Source of the DNA: Kiritimatiellia bacterium
GTDB lineage: Bacteria; Verrucomicrobiota; Kiritimatiellia; CAIQIC01; Lenti-01
Direction: 5' to 3'
DNA length: 64,000 bases
Assembly (NCBI GenBank): GCA_028681135.1
Contig: JAQUJC010000003.1
Coordinates: forward strand, 16,263-80,262
Part shown: positions 1 through 8,484 of the stretch, in pieces
How positions within the stretch are numbered: the stretch's first letter is position 1
Layout of the letters: each line of letters starts with the position of its first letter
Translations under genes and position numbers: made by a program
The notes under the pieces: generated by a model
The model's database searches: none
What the model saw: only the letters and a program-made list of their open reading frames with translations
Told to the model about the DNA's origin: nothing

Positions 1-75
1 CCAAAAGCCTAAAATCAGGATCAGCACCAGGGTCACCACCCCCCCCACCAGCAATGGCATGTATTTGCGGCTCAT
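1..75 (-). CDS. N-terminus of a pilus-associated membrane protein (PilO/Amuc_1100-like position), truncated by window edge
   Basis: Reverse strand reads MSRKYMPLLVGGVVTLVLILILGFW..., a short N-term plus TM helix; its ATG (75-73) overlaps the stop of the PilM gene. Confidence 0.5.
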   Translation of the reverse strand, partial: MSRKYMPLLVGGVVTLVLILILGFW

Positions 76-1778
76 AATTCCTGCGGTGCCTCCAAAACGG
101 CCAGAATTTTGAATTCCAAGGTGGACGCGTCGGGCCGCACCGGCGGCTGCCACACAATTTCGGTTTGGTCCGAAAACTGGTCGGATGCCCGCAGTTGGTT
201 TCGGAATTCTGTGATTTTGTCACTGGTTTTGATTTTGTCGAGATACCCGATGCCTTCAATTTCCAAGCCGGCAATGACAGTCCCTTTCACCGCCGCGGGT
301 TGGTCGGGATTGCGAGCGGCGGCACGGGGGGCGTCCGGCGTCCGGGGGGTGCCGGGCAACGTGGGCACCGGGGCGATACGCGTCAGCCACATCCCCTCTG
401 TCAGCGCGCCGCTGACTTCACCGAGCATGGCTCGCCACACCCCGCGATTAGCTTCCAGGGTGGTCAACTTATCAATTTGATGGGCAATGGCCCTCACCTC
501 TGTTTCCGCCTCAATTAGCTGGCGTTCCACATGCGACAACTCTTCCACACGGCTTTCCAACTTGCCGCGGATGCCTTCCATGGCATTAGACAAGCGATGG
601 TAAAAAGAAATCCACACGAAGAGCGTCACCAATGCGACCAGCGCCGCTAACGCAAACACAGGCAGTTTACGTTTGAATTTCTTTTCCTCTACCGCCTTGG
701 GCGGCAACAAATTGACTTCAATCGGGCAGGTATGCAACTGGCGCAGGGCCAAGCCAACGAGCTGGCCCATTTCGCAGGCATGGGCCCCGATTTGTTCGGT
801 GGGAATTTGCTCGGCCACCGCGACGTTATTGAACGGATTAAAATAATCTGTTTCGACCCGCAGTTTTTCTTTGAGGAAGGTATCCGTATACGGGATCACG
901 GAACTGCCGCCGGACAGCAGCAGCAGTGACGGCTGTTGGCCGCCCTGCTGGCTGCGGTAGAAGTTGATGGATCGGTTCAGCTCCTGGTGCAGGCGGGTCA
1001 TCATGCTGCGCACGCTCTTGGACACCTTGTCGACCGTCTCGCTCTGCGGGCCTTCATAGGCACCGCCAAACGCCACGTAGGCGTGGGCTTTTTTCATCGC
1101 CTCGGCGTCATCAAACGAAATCGCAAATTCGTTCATGATCAGTTGGGTGATGTGGTTGCCCGCGACAGGCACACTGCGGCTGAACACCCGCCCGGCTTCG
1201 AGGAAGATCAGGTCCGTGGAGCGCGCACCAATGTCAACCACCAAGGTGCACGGCGGCAGGGCATCATAGTTGTAGCGAACGGCATTATAGAGGGACATGG
1301 GGGCCACATCCACCAGCGTCGGCGTCAGGCCCGCAAATTGCACGCAGTCGCACAGCTCGGTGATATGGTCGGATTTGATCGCCGCCAGCATGACATCCAC
1401 ATCCCCAGTGGCACCGCTGATGAGCTGGTAATCCCAAACCACTTCGTTCATCGGGAAGGGGACATTCTGCTGCGCTTCGTATTGGATGATCTGGTAGACC
1501 TTCTCCGGCTCCACGGGCGGCAGTTTGACGAAGCGCGAAAACACGGAATGCCCGGAAATGGCGAGTTGGACCGGCCCGGGCTTGCAGCCCGATTCACGGA
1601 CCAGATCATGAATGGTGGTGATGATGTACTGAGAGCGCTCGGTATCGGCCTGGGGGTCGAGCCCCAAGTCGCTGACCGCGTAGCGCGTCATTTCCAGTCC
1701 GCCCCGCACATCCACAAACTCGGCCAGTTTGAGGGAATGCGAGCCGATGTCCAGCGTGAGAATGGGCGTTTTGGCCAT
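72..1778 (-). CDS. pilM: Type IV pilus PilM-like ATPase fused to a PilN-like TM/coiled-coil domain
   Basis: Actin-like fold N-terminus (TLDIGSHSLKLAEF, VVDIGARSTDLIF, LLLLSGGSSVIPY) followed by a TM helix (VFALAALVALVTLFVWISF) and coiled coil. Confidence 0.85.
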   Translation of the reverse strand: MAKTPILTLDIGSHSLKLAEFVDVRGGLEMTRYAVSDLGLDPQADTERSQYIITTIHDLVRESGCKPGPVQLAISGHSVFSRFVKLPPVEPEKVYQIIQYEAQQNVPFPMNEVVWDYQLISGATGDVDVMLAAIKSDHITELCDCVQFAGLTPTLVDVAPMSLYNAVRYNYDALPPCTLVVDIGARSTDLIFLEAGRVFSRSVPVAGNHITQLIMNEFAISFDDAEAMKKAHAYVAFGGAYEGPQSETVDKVSKSVRSMMTRLHQELNRSINFYRSQQGGQQPSLLLLSGGSSVIPYTDTFLKEKLRVETDYFNPFNNVAVAEQIPTEQIGAHACEMGQLVGLALRQLHTCPIEVNLLPPKAVEEKKFKRKLPVFALAALVALVTLFVWISFYHRLSNAMEGIRGKLESRVEELSHVERQLIEAETEVRAIAHQIDKLTTLEANRGVWRAMLGEVSGALTEGMWLTRIAPVPTLPGTPRTPDAPRAAARNPDQPAAVKGTVIAGLEIEGIGYLDKIKTSDKITEFRNQLRASDQFSDQTEIVWQPPVRPDASTLEFKILAVLEAPQEL

Positions 1779-1799
1779 GGAGGCGATTCCTTAACTAAT

Positions 1800-2396
1800 C
1801 TAGCGGGCCACCGCGGCAGGTTTGATGACGTTGTAGGCGTCGTAATCGATCAGCGCAAACGGAGTTTGAGCGCGATTCAACAGTACGCCATTGACCGGCG
1901 GAAATTGTTCCCACCAGTTAGGCTTCTGGGCCGAGGATTCCGTGGCCACGACCATCCCCTGATGCTTGACCACCACTGCCATCTGCTTGATCACCCCCAT
2001 CCGGTCAATGACATTGGGGTGCAAAAAGATATCGGCATTATGCCGACCCTTGGGGATATTCACATAGGTGACCACGCCACGAAACATCACCGGCGCATTC
2101 CTGGCGCTCTGGTCTTCCAAATAGGCGTAGAAGGTGAACTCCAATTCATCGACCCAGTCCGGCGCAGTTTCGAATTCCACCACCGCGCGCCACCAATCCG
2201 GCGCCCGCCCCGATCGTTGCGTGCGCATCGATGTCTGGTAGATCGGGGTTTTCTCCTTGGCCGGCGTCATCTTACGAATTCGAATGATATCCGCTCCCGG
2301 GGCCACCGCCTGTCCAAAGGCACCCGCTACAGATAGTCCCAACGCGGTACACACTACCCATCCCAGTACTCGAGTGGATCGAATTCGATGCGTCAT
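1800..2396 (-). CDS. Secreted hypothetical protein of the pilus-associated locus (Amuc_1102-like position)
   Basis: Signal peptide, 198 aa, directly upstream of pilM on the same strand. Confidence 0.55.
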   Translation of the reverse strand: MTHRIRSTRVLGWVVCTALGLSVAGAFGQAVAPGADIIRIRKMTPAKEKTPIYQTSMRTQRSGRAPDWWRAVVEFETAPDWVDELEFTFYAYLEDQSARNAPVMFRGVVTYVNIPKGRHNADIFLHPNVIDRMGVIKQMAVVVKHQGMVVATESSAQKPNWWEQFPPVNGVLLNRAQTPFALIDYDAYNVIKPAAVAR

Positions 2397-2555
2397 TTTC
2401 TTGCCTCCTGCATGTGGCGGTTCACTTCGGATTGCTCAAACAGCCTGCCTGCACAATTTTTGGAAGTATAGGCGCATGAGCTAGATTTCGTCAATCGCCA
2501 TTTCCCGTTCTTATGCATTCGGGTGCAGCGGCGCGTCGCACCATGCCCCGGACGG

Positions 2556-3320
2556 TCAGCCCATGGCATTGAATACCCTCGCCCGCGACCTCGGCGCCAC
2601 CAGCGCGCAGGTGCTCATTTCCGGCGACAGCATGTTGGATTCCGTCATCTCCACACCCATGCGCCACGCCTGCGTCCATTCCCAAATCCACCGGCTCAGG
2701 CTCATGTCCGGGCACGACGGATAGCCGGGGCCAAAGCGAGCCCCGGACATGCCCCCCCGGAATTCCAGCAGCCGCCGATGAGCCCACTCCGCCGTTGCAT
2801 CGGCGTATTCTGCCGCAAACCCCGTCCAGAGAAAATACTCCTGATAGGCGCCCGCATCTTGCAGCCGCGCCATCTCGGCCAGGGCCGCCGGGCCGCCCAC
2901 CGTCACCGTAAAAAAACCAACCACATCGCCCTCGCGCGCAAAAAAATCCGGGATGCACAACTGCTCGCGAATTTTTTGGCGTGGAAACGTCAATCGAACT
3001 GGCTCGCCATCGGGGTGCGGAAACACCCGCAGGGTGTCATGATCGGGTTGGCACTTCATCCAGGCCACGGCCGCGCGCGGTACAAACAAGCGCCGGTCTC
3101 TATTTTCGCGCCGCAGGCGCTCGTAGTGGGCCTGTGCCTCTTCGTCGAGAATCTGGCGATACGCGGCCTCCGACAGATTACCTTTTTTATACCCCCAGCG
3201 CCCCACCAACAGCGACAGGCGTTCAATGCAAAGAGTGACATCCTCCAAGGGCGGCTCCCAAACCTGCGAGCCGAGAAATGGCGGCACAATCGGTTCGTCA
3301 GCAGTATCATCAACAGTCAT
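2556..3320 (-). CDS. Stand-alone cobalamin-dependent methionine synthase activation domain (AdoMet-binding)
   Basis: VPPFLGSQVWE start, GFFTVTVGG, and GPGYPSCPDMS...VEMTESNMLSPEMS...C match the MetH reactivation-domain pattern; internal ATG at 3320 chosen. Confidence 0.8.
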   Translation of the reverse strand: MTVDDTADEPIVPPFLGSQVWEPPLEDVTLCIERLSLLVGRWGYKKGNLSEAAYRQILDEEAQAHYERLRRENRDRRLFVPRAAVAWMKCQPDHDTLRVFPHPDGEPVRLTFPRQKIREQLCIPDFFAREGDVVGFFTVTVGGPAALAEMARLQDAGAYQEYFLWTGFAAEYADATAEWAHRRLLEFRGGMSGARFGPGYPSCPDMSLSRWIWEWTQAWRMGVEMTESNMLSPEMSTCALVAPRSRARVFNAMG

Positions 3321-3393
3321 GTTGCGACCATACCCGACCCAGGGGTGAGTGAAAACCCCAGAATCGCCATCCGCCTGACGGGTCTGGAGCGAC

Positions 3394-5943
3394 TCATGAC
3401 GGGTCTGCACCCGCTCGCCGCAGGGTCCCGGTTTCCTTGAGTTCCCGGAAGGCCGCCAGGCTGTCAAAAGCATCTTTGCAATAGCGCACCGGGCCGGGAT
3501 ATACGGGCTGGCAGTCGTGGATAGTGAAATCTTCGGTCAGCGCCGCCCCCCCCAGCAACACGGGAATGTCCAGGCCCGCGGACGCCATGGCCCGCAGATT
3601 GTCACGCATCACCTGCACCGACTTCACCAGCAGTCCGCTCATGCCCAGCGCATCCGCATGGGACTCTTTCACGGCCTCGATCATCGTTTCCACGGGAACC
3701 TTCACCCCCAGGTTCACCACCTGATAGCCATTGTTCGACAGGATAATATCCACTAAATTCTTGCCGATGTCGTGTACATCACCGGCCACCGTTCCAATCA
3801 CCAAAAGGCCCGCCGCCCCCCCCGAGTCGGCCGTCAGGTGCGGTTTAATCTGATCCACCGCCTGTTTCATTACCTCTGCCGATTTCAGCACGAAGGGTAA
3901 CTGTAATATCCCCTCGTTGAACAATCGCCCGACCTCTTTCATGGCGGGAATCAAATGGCCGTTGAGAATATCCTCGGCGGGCATCTCGCTGAGCAACGCC
4001 GGGATCGCCGTGTCCAACAGCGCGGCTTTTCCCTTAATAAGGGCGGCGGCCACCTGCTGGGGCGGTGTTTGTGCCGCCGCCTCCGCCGCCGCGTCCGCCT
4101 CGGACACTTCGGCTTCAAAATACTGAAGATACTGTTCCAGGGGGTCGCCATCGGACGCATCATTGTCCAGCAACTTTTCGGCCAGGCGCACGCCCGCCGG
4201 TGCCAGAGCCGTCAGTGGTGCCAGCGTGGCAGTATTAATGATACACGCCTCCATCCCGGCCTTGAGGCACCGATCTAAAAAGACGGTATTGAGCACCTTG
4301 CGTGCTGCCGGCTTGAGCCCAAACGAAATGTTCGACAGCCCCAGGATCGTGCGTACGCCCGGAAAATCCTGGTGGATGCGCCGGATGGCGGCGAGGGTCT
4401 CTTTGGCGGCATCGCGCAAGGCCCCGTCGCCACTGCACACTGTAAAGGTCAGCGCATCGATCAGCAGGTCGCCGCGACGCAGGCCCCGCGCCTCGCAAAA
4501 GGCAATCAGACGCCCAGCGATTTCCACTTTGCGCTCCGCCGTCATCGCCATGCCGGTCTCGTCGATGGTCAAGGCCACCAACCCGGCCCCGAAACGCCGC
4601 GCCAGAGCCACCAAGTGCTCCGCTTTTTCCTCGCCGGCTTCAAAATTAATTGAATTGATCAGCAAGCGCCCGCCATGGAGTTTCAGCGCGACCTCAACCA
4701 CATCGAGTTGGGTGCTGTCGATCATGAGTGGCAGGCGGCATTCACGTGCCGCGCGTGCGACCAGCGCGGACATGTCGGCGCACTCGTCGCGTCCGGCATA
4801 GGCAACGCTCAGGTCCAGGATGTGGGCCACCCCCTCGTCCTGCTCTACCAGCAAATCGAAGGCCGTGTCGAGGCGCTCGGCCAGCAGCGCCTCACGGAAT
4901 TTTTTCGATCCCGTGGCATTGGCTCGCTCGCCCACATAAAGCGGCGGGGGCTCTTGAGACAGGTCGACCGGCGTAAACACACTGGTCACCTGCTCGGGCG
5001 TGGTGACGGAACGCGGCGGCGGTGCCGTCGCTTCGCCCAGTGCCCGGCGCAACTCACGAATATGCTCTGGCGTGGTCCCGCAACACCCCCCCACAATATT
5101 CAAACCGACGGCGTCGGCCACCGGCATAAAGGCCGCGCGATACGCCTGGGGTCCCAGCGGATAGTGTACCTGGCCATCCACCAGCGTCGGCAAGCCCGCA
5201 TTGGGCATGCACCCCATAAAACCCCGCCACTGACGAGCCAGGGCTTCCAAATGCCGTTGCATCGCCTCGGGTCCCGTCGCACAGTTGAGTCCCAGCACAT
5301 CGATCGGATAGGGTTCCAGTGCGGCCATGACGGCCCAAATCGACGACCCCACCAGCAGGGTGCCCGTCGTTTCGACCGTGACCGACACATACAGGGCCGT
5401 GGTGCGCCGCTCGCCCATCACCTGGTTCGCCGCCGCTACCGCCGCCTTAATCTGCAGCAGGTCCTGACAGGTTTCGATGATGAGGCCATCGGCGCCCCCC
5501 TCCAGCAACCCGCTCATCTGTTCCTGATAGCCCCCGTACAACTCGTCAAACGACACCTGCCCCAACGTCGCCAAACGGGTGCCCGGCCCCACCGACCCCA
5601 ACACAAACCGCGGCCGACCATCGCCGGCCTGCGCGGCGTCGGCCGCCGCGCGCGCAATCCGGGCTGCCGCCTGGGAAATGTCTTTAGCCCGCGCCGCCAA
5701 CTGGTAGTCGCCCAACGTCAGCGGCGCCGACCCAAAGCTGTTGGTCTCCACCGCATCGCTGCCCGCCGCAAAATAGGCGGCATGAATGTCGTGGATCAGC
5801 TCCGGCGCCGACAGATTCAGCCACTCATTGCAGCCCTCGTAATCGCCCCACGCCGCCGGCGTCGGCGGCCGGTCCTGGATTTGTGTGCCCATCGCCCCAT
5901 CAAGTAACAGGCGCCGAGTGTTCAATATGTCACAAACTGTCAT
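3394..5943 (-). CDS. metH: Cobalamin-dependent methionine synthase: homocysteine-, folate- and B12-binding modules, lacking the activation domain
   Basis: LLLDGAMGTQIQ, GGCCGTTPEHI, pterin-binding module (YVGERANATGSKKF), B12 motif GDVHDIGKN; start set at MTVCDILNTRRLLLDGAMG. Confidence 0.93.
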   Translation of the reverse strand: MTVCDILNTRRLLLDGAMGTQIQDRPPTPAAWGDYEGCNEWLNLSAPELIHDIHAAYFAAGSDAVETNSFGSAPLTLGDYQLAARAKDISQAAARIARAAADAAQAGDGRPRFVLGSVGPGTRLATLGQVSFDELYGGYQEQMSGLLEGGADGLIIETCQDLLQIKAAVAAANQVMGERRTTALYVSVTVETTGTLLVGSSIWAVMAALEPYPIDVLGLNCATGPEAMQRHLEALARQWRGFMGCMPNAGLPTLVDGQVHYPLGPQAYRAAFMPVADAVGLNIVGGCCGTTPEHIRELRRALGEATAPPPRSVTTPEQVTSVFTPVDLSQEPPPLYVGERANATGSKKFREALLAERLDTAFDLLVEQDEGVAHILDLSVAYAGRDECADMSALVARAARECRLPLMIDSTQLDVVEVALKLHGGRLLINSINFEAGEEKAEHLVALARRFGAGLVALTIDETGMAMTAERKVEIAGRLIAFCEARGLRRGDLLIDALTFTVCSGDGALRDAAKETLAAIRRIHQDFPGVRTILGLSNISFGLKPAARKVLNTVFLDRCLKAGMEACIINTATLAPLTALAPAGVRLAEKLLDNDASDGDPLEQYLQYFEAEVSEADAAAEAAAQTPPQQVAAALIKGKAALLDTAIPALLSEMPAEDILNGHLIPAMKEVGRLFNEGILQLPFVLKSAEVMKQAVDQIKPHLTADSGGAAGLLVIGTVAGDVHDIGKNLVDIILSNNGYQVVNLGVKVPVETMIEAVKESHADALGMSGLLVKSVQVMRDNLRAMASAGLDIPVLLGGAALTEDFTIHDCQPVYPGPVRYCKDAFDSLAAFRELKETGTLRRAGADPS

Positions 5944-6034
5944 AATCGCTGATCTTCCCGTAAAAACGGCCCACCGTCTAGCCAGGATTATGCATCCGCC
6001 ACGTTTGCCAAATGAAAGCAATCGGGGTCAGTTT

Positions 6035-6162
6035 CATAAATTAATGTTTTTGCTATTTTCCTCCTCTGGAGTGGCTTACAAATGCCATTTTTGATGAAAA
6101 ACGCCTCAAAATCGCCATTTTGGGCCTGTTTTAGCCATTTTGGGGCTGAAAATGCCGTTTTG
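6035..6162. repeat. Direct repeat copy R1 (128 bp), left flank of Rhs island
   Basis: cataaattaatgtttttgctattttcctcctctgga...gccattttggggctgaaaatgccgtttt; near-identical to 14328-14455. Confidence 0.9.
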
Positions 6163-6260
6163 GGGGAAGGGGACAGAAATGGGTCCTATTAAACAATCTA
6201 TAGCTTGACATGCTTGCCCGTTAGGAGTGAACTGGCAACAGTTCCAAAGGAGGACACACC

Positions 6261-7961
6261 ATGAGATTCATGAAGGGGCTGATGGTCGGGGGAATTGCAC
6301 TGTATGCGGTCAGTGCGGGGGCGTTTCCGAGTTGGATGGGCGTGTATGGAAGCTACGTGACACATAACGGATCGAATCCAGGCGTGTATACCATTCTGAT
6401 GAATCAGGATTATTATGGGCTCCACGCGGAGGTCGGCATCGGCATCAGCAACAACTGGTCAACCTATGCGATGAACTACGCGGGCAATGCCGACGGCAAT
6501 TCGCTCTGGCGATATACTCCTGGAGAAGCGCTTCCGACCAACACCACCGTGTATTATTACTTTCATGGCTGGGACGACTGGGGCGGTCACATCTACGCGA
6601 ACAACGGCGGATCCAACTACAGCTTTGTTGCTGGCCCGGCGGAACTGGAATGGATCGGACAGACAGAACATACGCCTGTTTCACCGGTGGCGGGACAGGA
6701 CATCCAGGTGTGGACGGAGACCTGGCCAAAGGGTGCTGGGCAGAGCGGCTACTCCCTTATTGAGGTGGATTCGAAATGGGGTGAAGTGGGATTATCAAAG
6801 ACAACTTCGACAAATCTTAACGATCTTTGGACCGGAACCTTGGGCCGCTTCCTGCCCGGAACCGCGTTGGATTATCTCGTCGCTGTGAAAGACGGCGCAG
6901 CGACGACCCATTACGACAACAACAGCGGAAACTACTATTCTATAAACGTAGCCACGGGAGCCCCCTTGTCGTATCTCGGTGGCGCCTACCACTGGCCAAC
7001 CAATGGTACGCTGGGTTCGACGAACAGCCTGTGGCTGAACTTGTTTGCCGCCCCGTCACAAACGCTGGTGAACGCCTATGCCGAATACAGCGTAAACGGT
7101 TGGATTTGGGAGCGCGCACCGCTGGACTTCTGGAAGATGGACGGCACCAACGAATGGTGGCATATCGAATTGGGTCAAATGCCCCCATCCAGCCAAGTGT
7201 GGTACGCCTTCGATGCGCAGGACGGCGAGGCCACAACGGTTTACCGCCCGACCAATGGCCTGCCCTATTCCGCAACCGTGGCCGGGAATTCCACGGATAG
7301 CGATGCAGACGGATTGCCGGACGACTGGGAAAACTTCTGGTTCGGTGGCCTGACCAACGCAACGGCCAGCGGCAATCCGGATGGGGATGGTTTGCCCGAC
7401 ATGCCGATAGACAACTGGATGGAATATGTGATGGGGTCCGACCCAACGGAATCCAACGCCATGGCGGAAATCACGGTGTTGTGGAAACCATCCATCCCAT
7501 CGCAAGGCGGGGCAATGAAAATTTCGGCGGCAACAGATGTCTTTGATGGGCTTGGACTGTCGAGCATTACGGCCGCCTTCTCCGATGGCGGCAGCGCTAC
7601 GCTCCCGGCGGCTGCTGGCGGTCGGTTTCAAAGCACATTCTTACTTTCGAAAACCAGCACAGTCTGCAAAATCACATCCCTTTCCGGTGGCGGACAGACG
7701 GACAACAACCGTGGAATTGGCTGGACCATTCCGATCCAACTGCTTGGCGGCGGGGAGCTCGCCGACACGGACGGCGACGGGATGCCCGATGCATGGGAAC
7801 TCGCGAACGGTTTGGACCCATTCGTCGACGATGCCAGCGGGGATGCGGATGGGGATGGCATCACCAACTTGCAGGAGTATTTGCATGAGCTGAACCCGCA
7901 AGAGGCCGACCCTTGGCCGGAAATAACAATCTTGTGGCCGCAGGACGGGCAGGAACTGTAA
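6261..7961 (+). CDS. Secreted multi-domain protein with starch-binding-like modules and C-terminal type-3 Ca-binding repeats
   Basis: Signal peptide; repeated Trp/Tyr-rich beta modules; DSDADGLPDDWE, DTDGDGMPDAWELANGLDP, DADGDGITNLQEY repeats; RBS aaaggagg. Confidence 0.75.
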   Translation: MRFMKGLMVGGIALYAVSAGAFPSWMGVYGSYVTHNGSNPGVYTILMNQDYYGLHAEVGIGISNNWSTYAMNYAGNADGNSLWRYTPGEALPTNTTVYYYFHGWDDWGGHIYANNGGSNYSFVAGPAELEWIGQTEHTPVSPVAGQDIQVWTETWPKGAGQSGYSLIEVDSKWGEVGLSKTTSTNLNDLWTGTLGRFLPGTALDYLVAVKDGAATTHYDNNSGNYYSINVATGAPLSYLGGAYHWPTNGTLGSTNSLWLNLFAAPSQTLVNAYAEYSVNGWIWERAPLDFWKMDGTNEWWHIELGQMPPSSQVWYAFDAQDGEATTVYRPTNGLPYSATVAGNSTDSDADGLPDDWENFWFGGLTNATASGNPDGDGLPDMPIDNWMEYVMGSDPTESNAMAEITVLWKPSIPSQGGAMKISAATDVFDGLGLSSITAAFSDGGSATLPAAAGGRFQSTFLLSKTSTVCKITSLSGGGQTDNNRGIGWTIPIQLLGGGELADTDGDGMPDAWELANGLDPFVDDASGDADGDGITNLQEYLHELNPQEADPWPEITILWPQDGQEL

Positions 7962-7971
7962 GGAGGGCGAG

Positions 7972-8484
7972 ATGAAAAACGTGGCAATCGGATTGTTGGC
8001 GTTAGCGTGGGGTGTCAGCGGGGCGCATGCAGGCTATGAAAGCGTTCCCGCACCCAAGGCGGCAAAAGATCAAGCCAAGGCAAAAGGCGGAGAAGTACCC
8101 GGGATCGTTAACCGCGCCGCCTGGACCGGCGGCATCGTGCTGGCCAATGGAAAAGAAATAACGCTAGAAAACGCAGGCGGGTATTTTCTACCGATCAGGC
8201 TGGAGTCCGGCATCAAATGTCAAATGTGGATTGCAGGGCCGGGATTGGTTCCCAACCGTTCTGTGGTTTTGTTTACCATGTGTGGAGGGTTTATCAACGG
8301 TAAGGTGAACGATAAAGTCGAGGTAGGTAAAGACGGACTCCTTCGTTTCGACTATCAAAACGGCACGTTCGGGCCGCAGCCTATCCAAGCAACCCTGATG
8401 GGAAGCACCGCCACCCTGCTGACGGTCAACGCGACAAAAAACAGCCTGGACCTGGCGGAAAGGGAACCCAATGAAATCAAATAA
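7972..8484 (+). CDS. Small secreted hypothetical protein
   Basis: Signal peptide MKNVAIGLLALAWGVSGAHA; RBS aaggaggg; stop overlaps start of the Rhs gene by 14 nt. Confidence 0.7.
   Translation: MKNVAIGLLALAWGVSGAHAGYESVPAPKAAKDQAKAKGGEVPGIVNRAAWTGGIVLANGKEITLENAGGYFLPIRLESGIKCQMWIAGPGLVPNRSVVLFTMCGGFINGKVNDKVEVGKDGLLRFDYQNGTFGPQPIQATLMGSTATLLTVNATKNSLDLAEREPNEIK

Noticed and set aside
936-2336. 466-aa open frame antisense to pilM and the adjacent gene
   Set aside because: Shadow ORF in GC-rich DNA; the opposite strand encodes a convincing pilus protein and the translation shows no motifs.
3321-3393. Programmed frameshift joining metH and its activation domain
   Set aside because: No obvious slippery heptamer plus structure was seen and an in-frame ATG starts the second ORF; kept only as an alternative in the split-metH finding.
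4675-5907. 410-aa open frame antisense to metH
   Set aside because: Arg/His/Gln-rich shadow ORF; metH is clear on the other strand.
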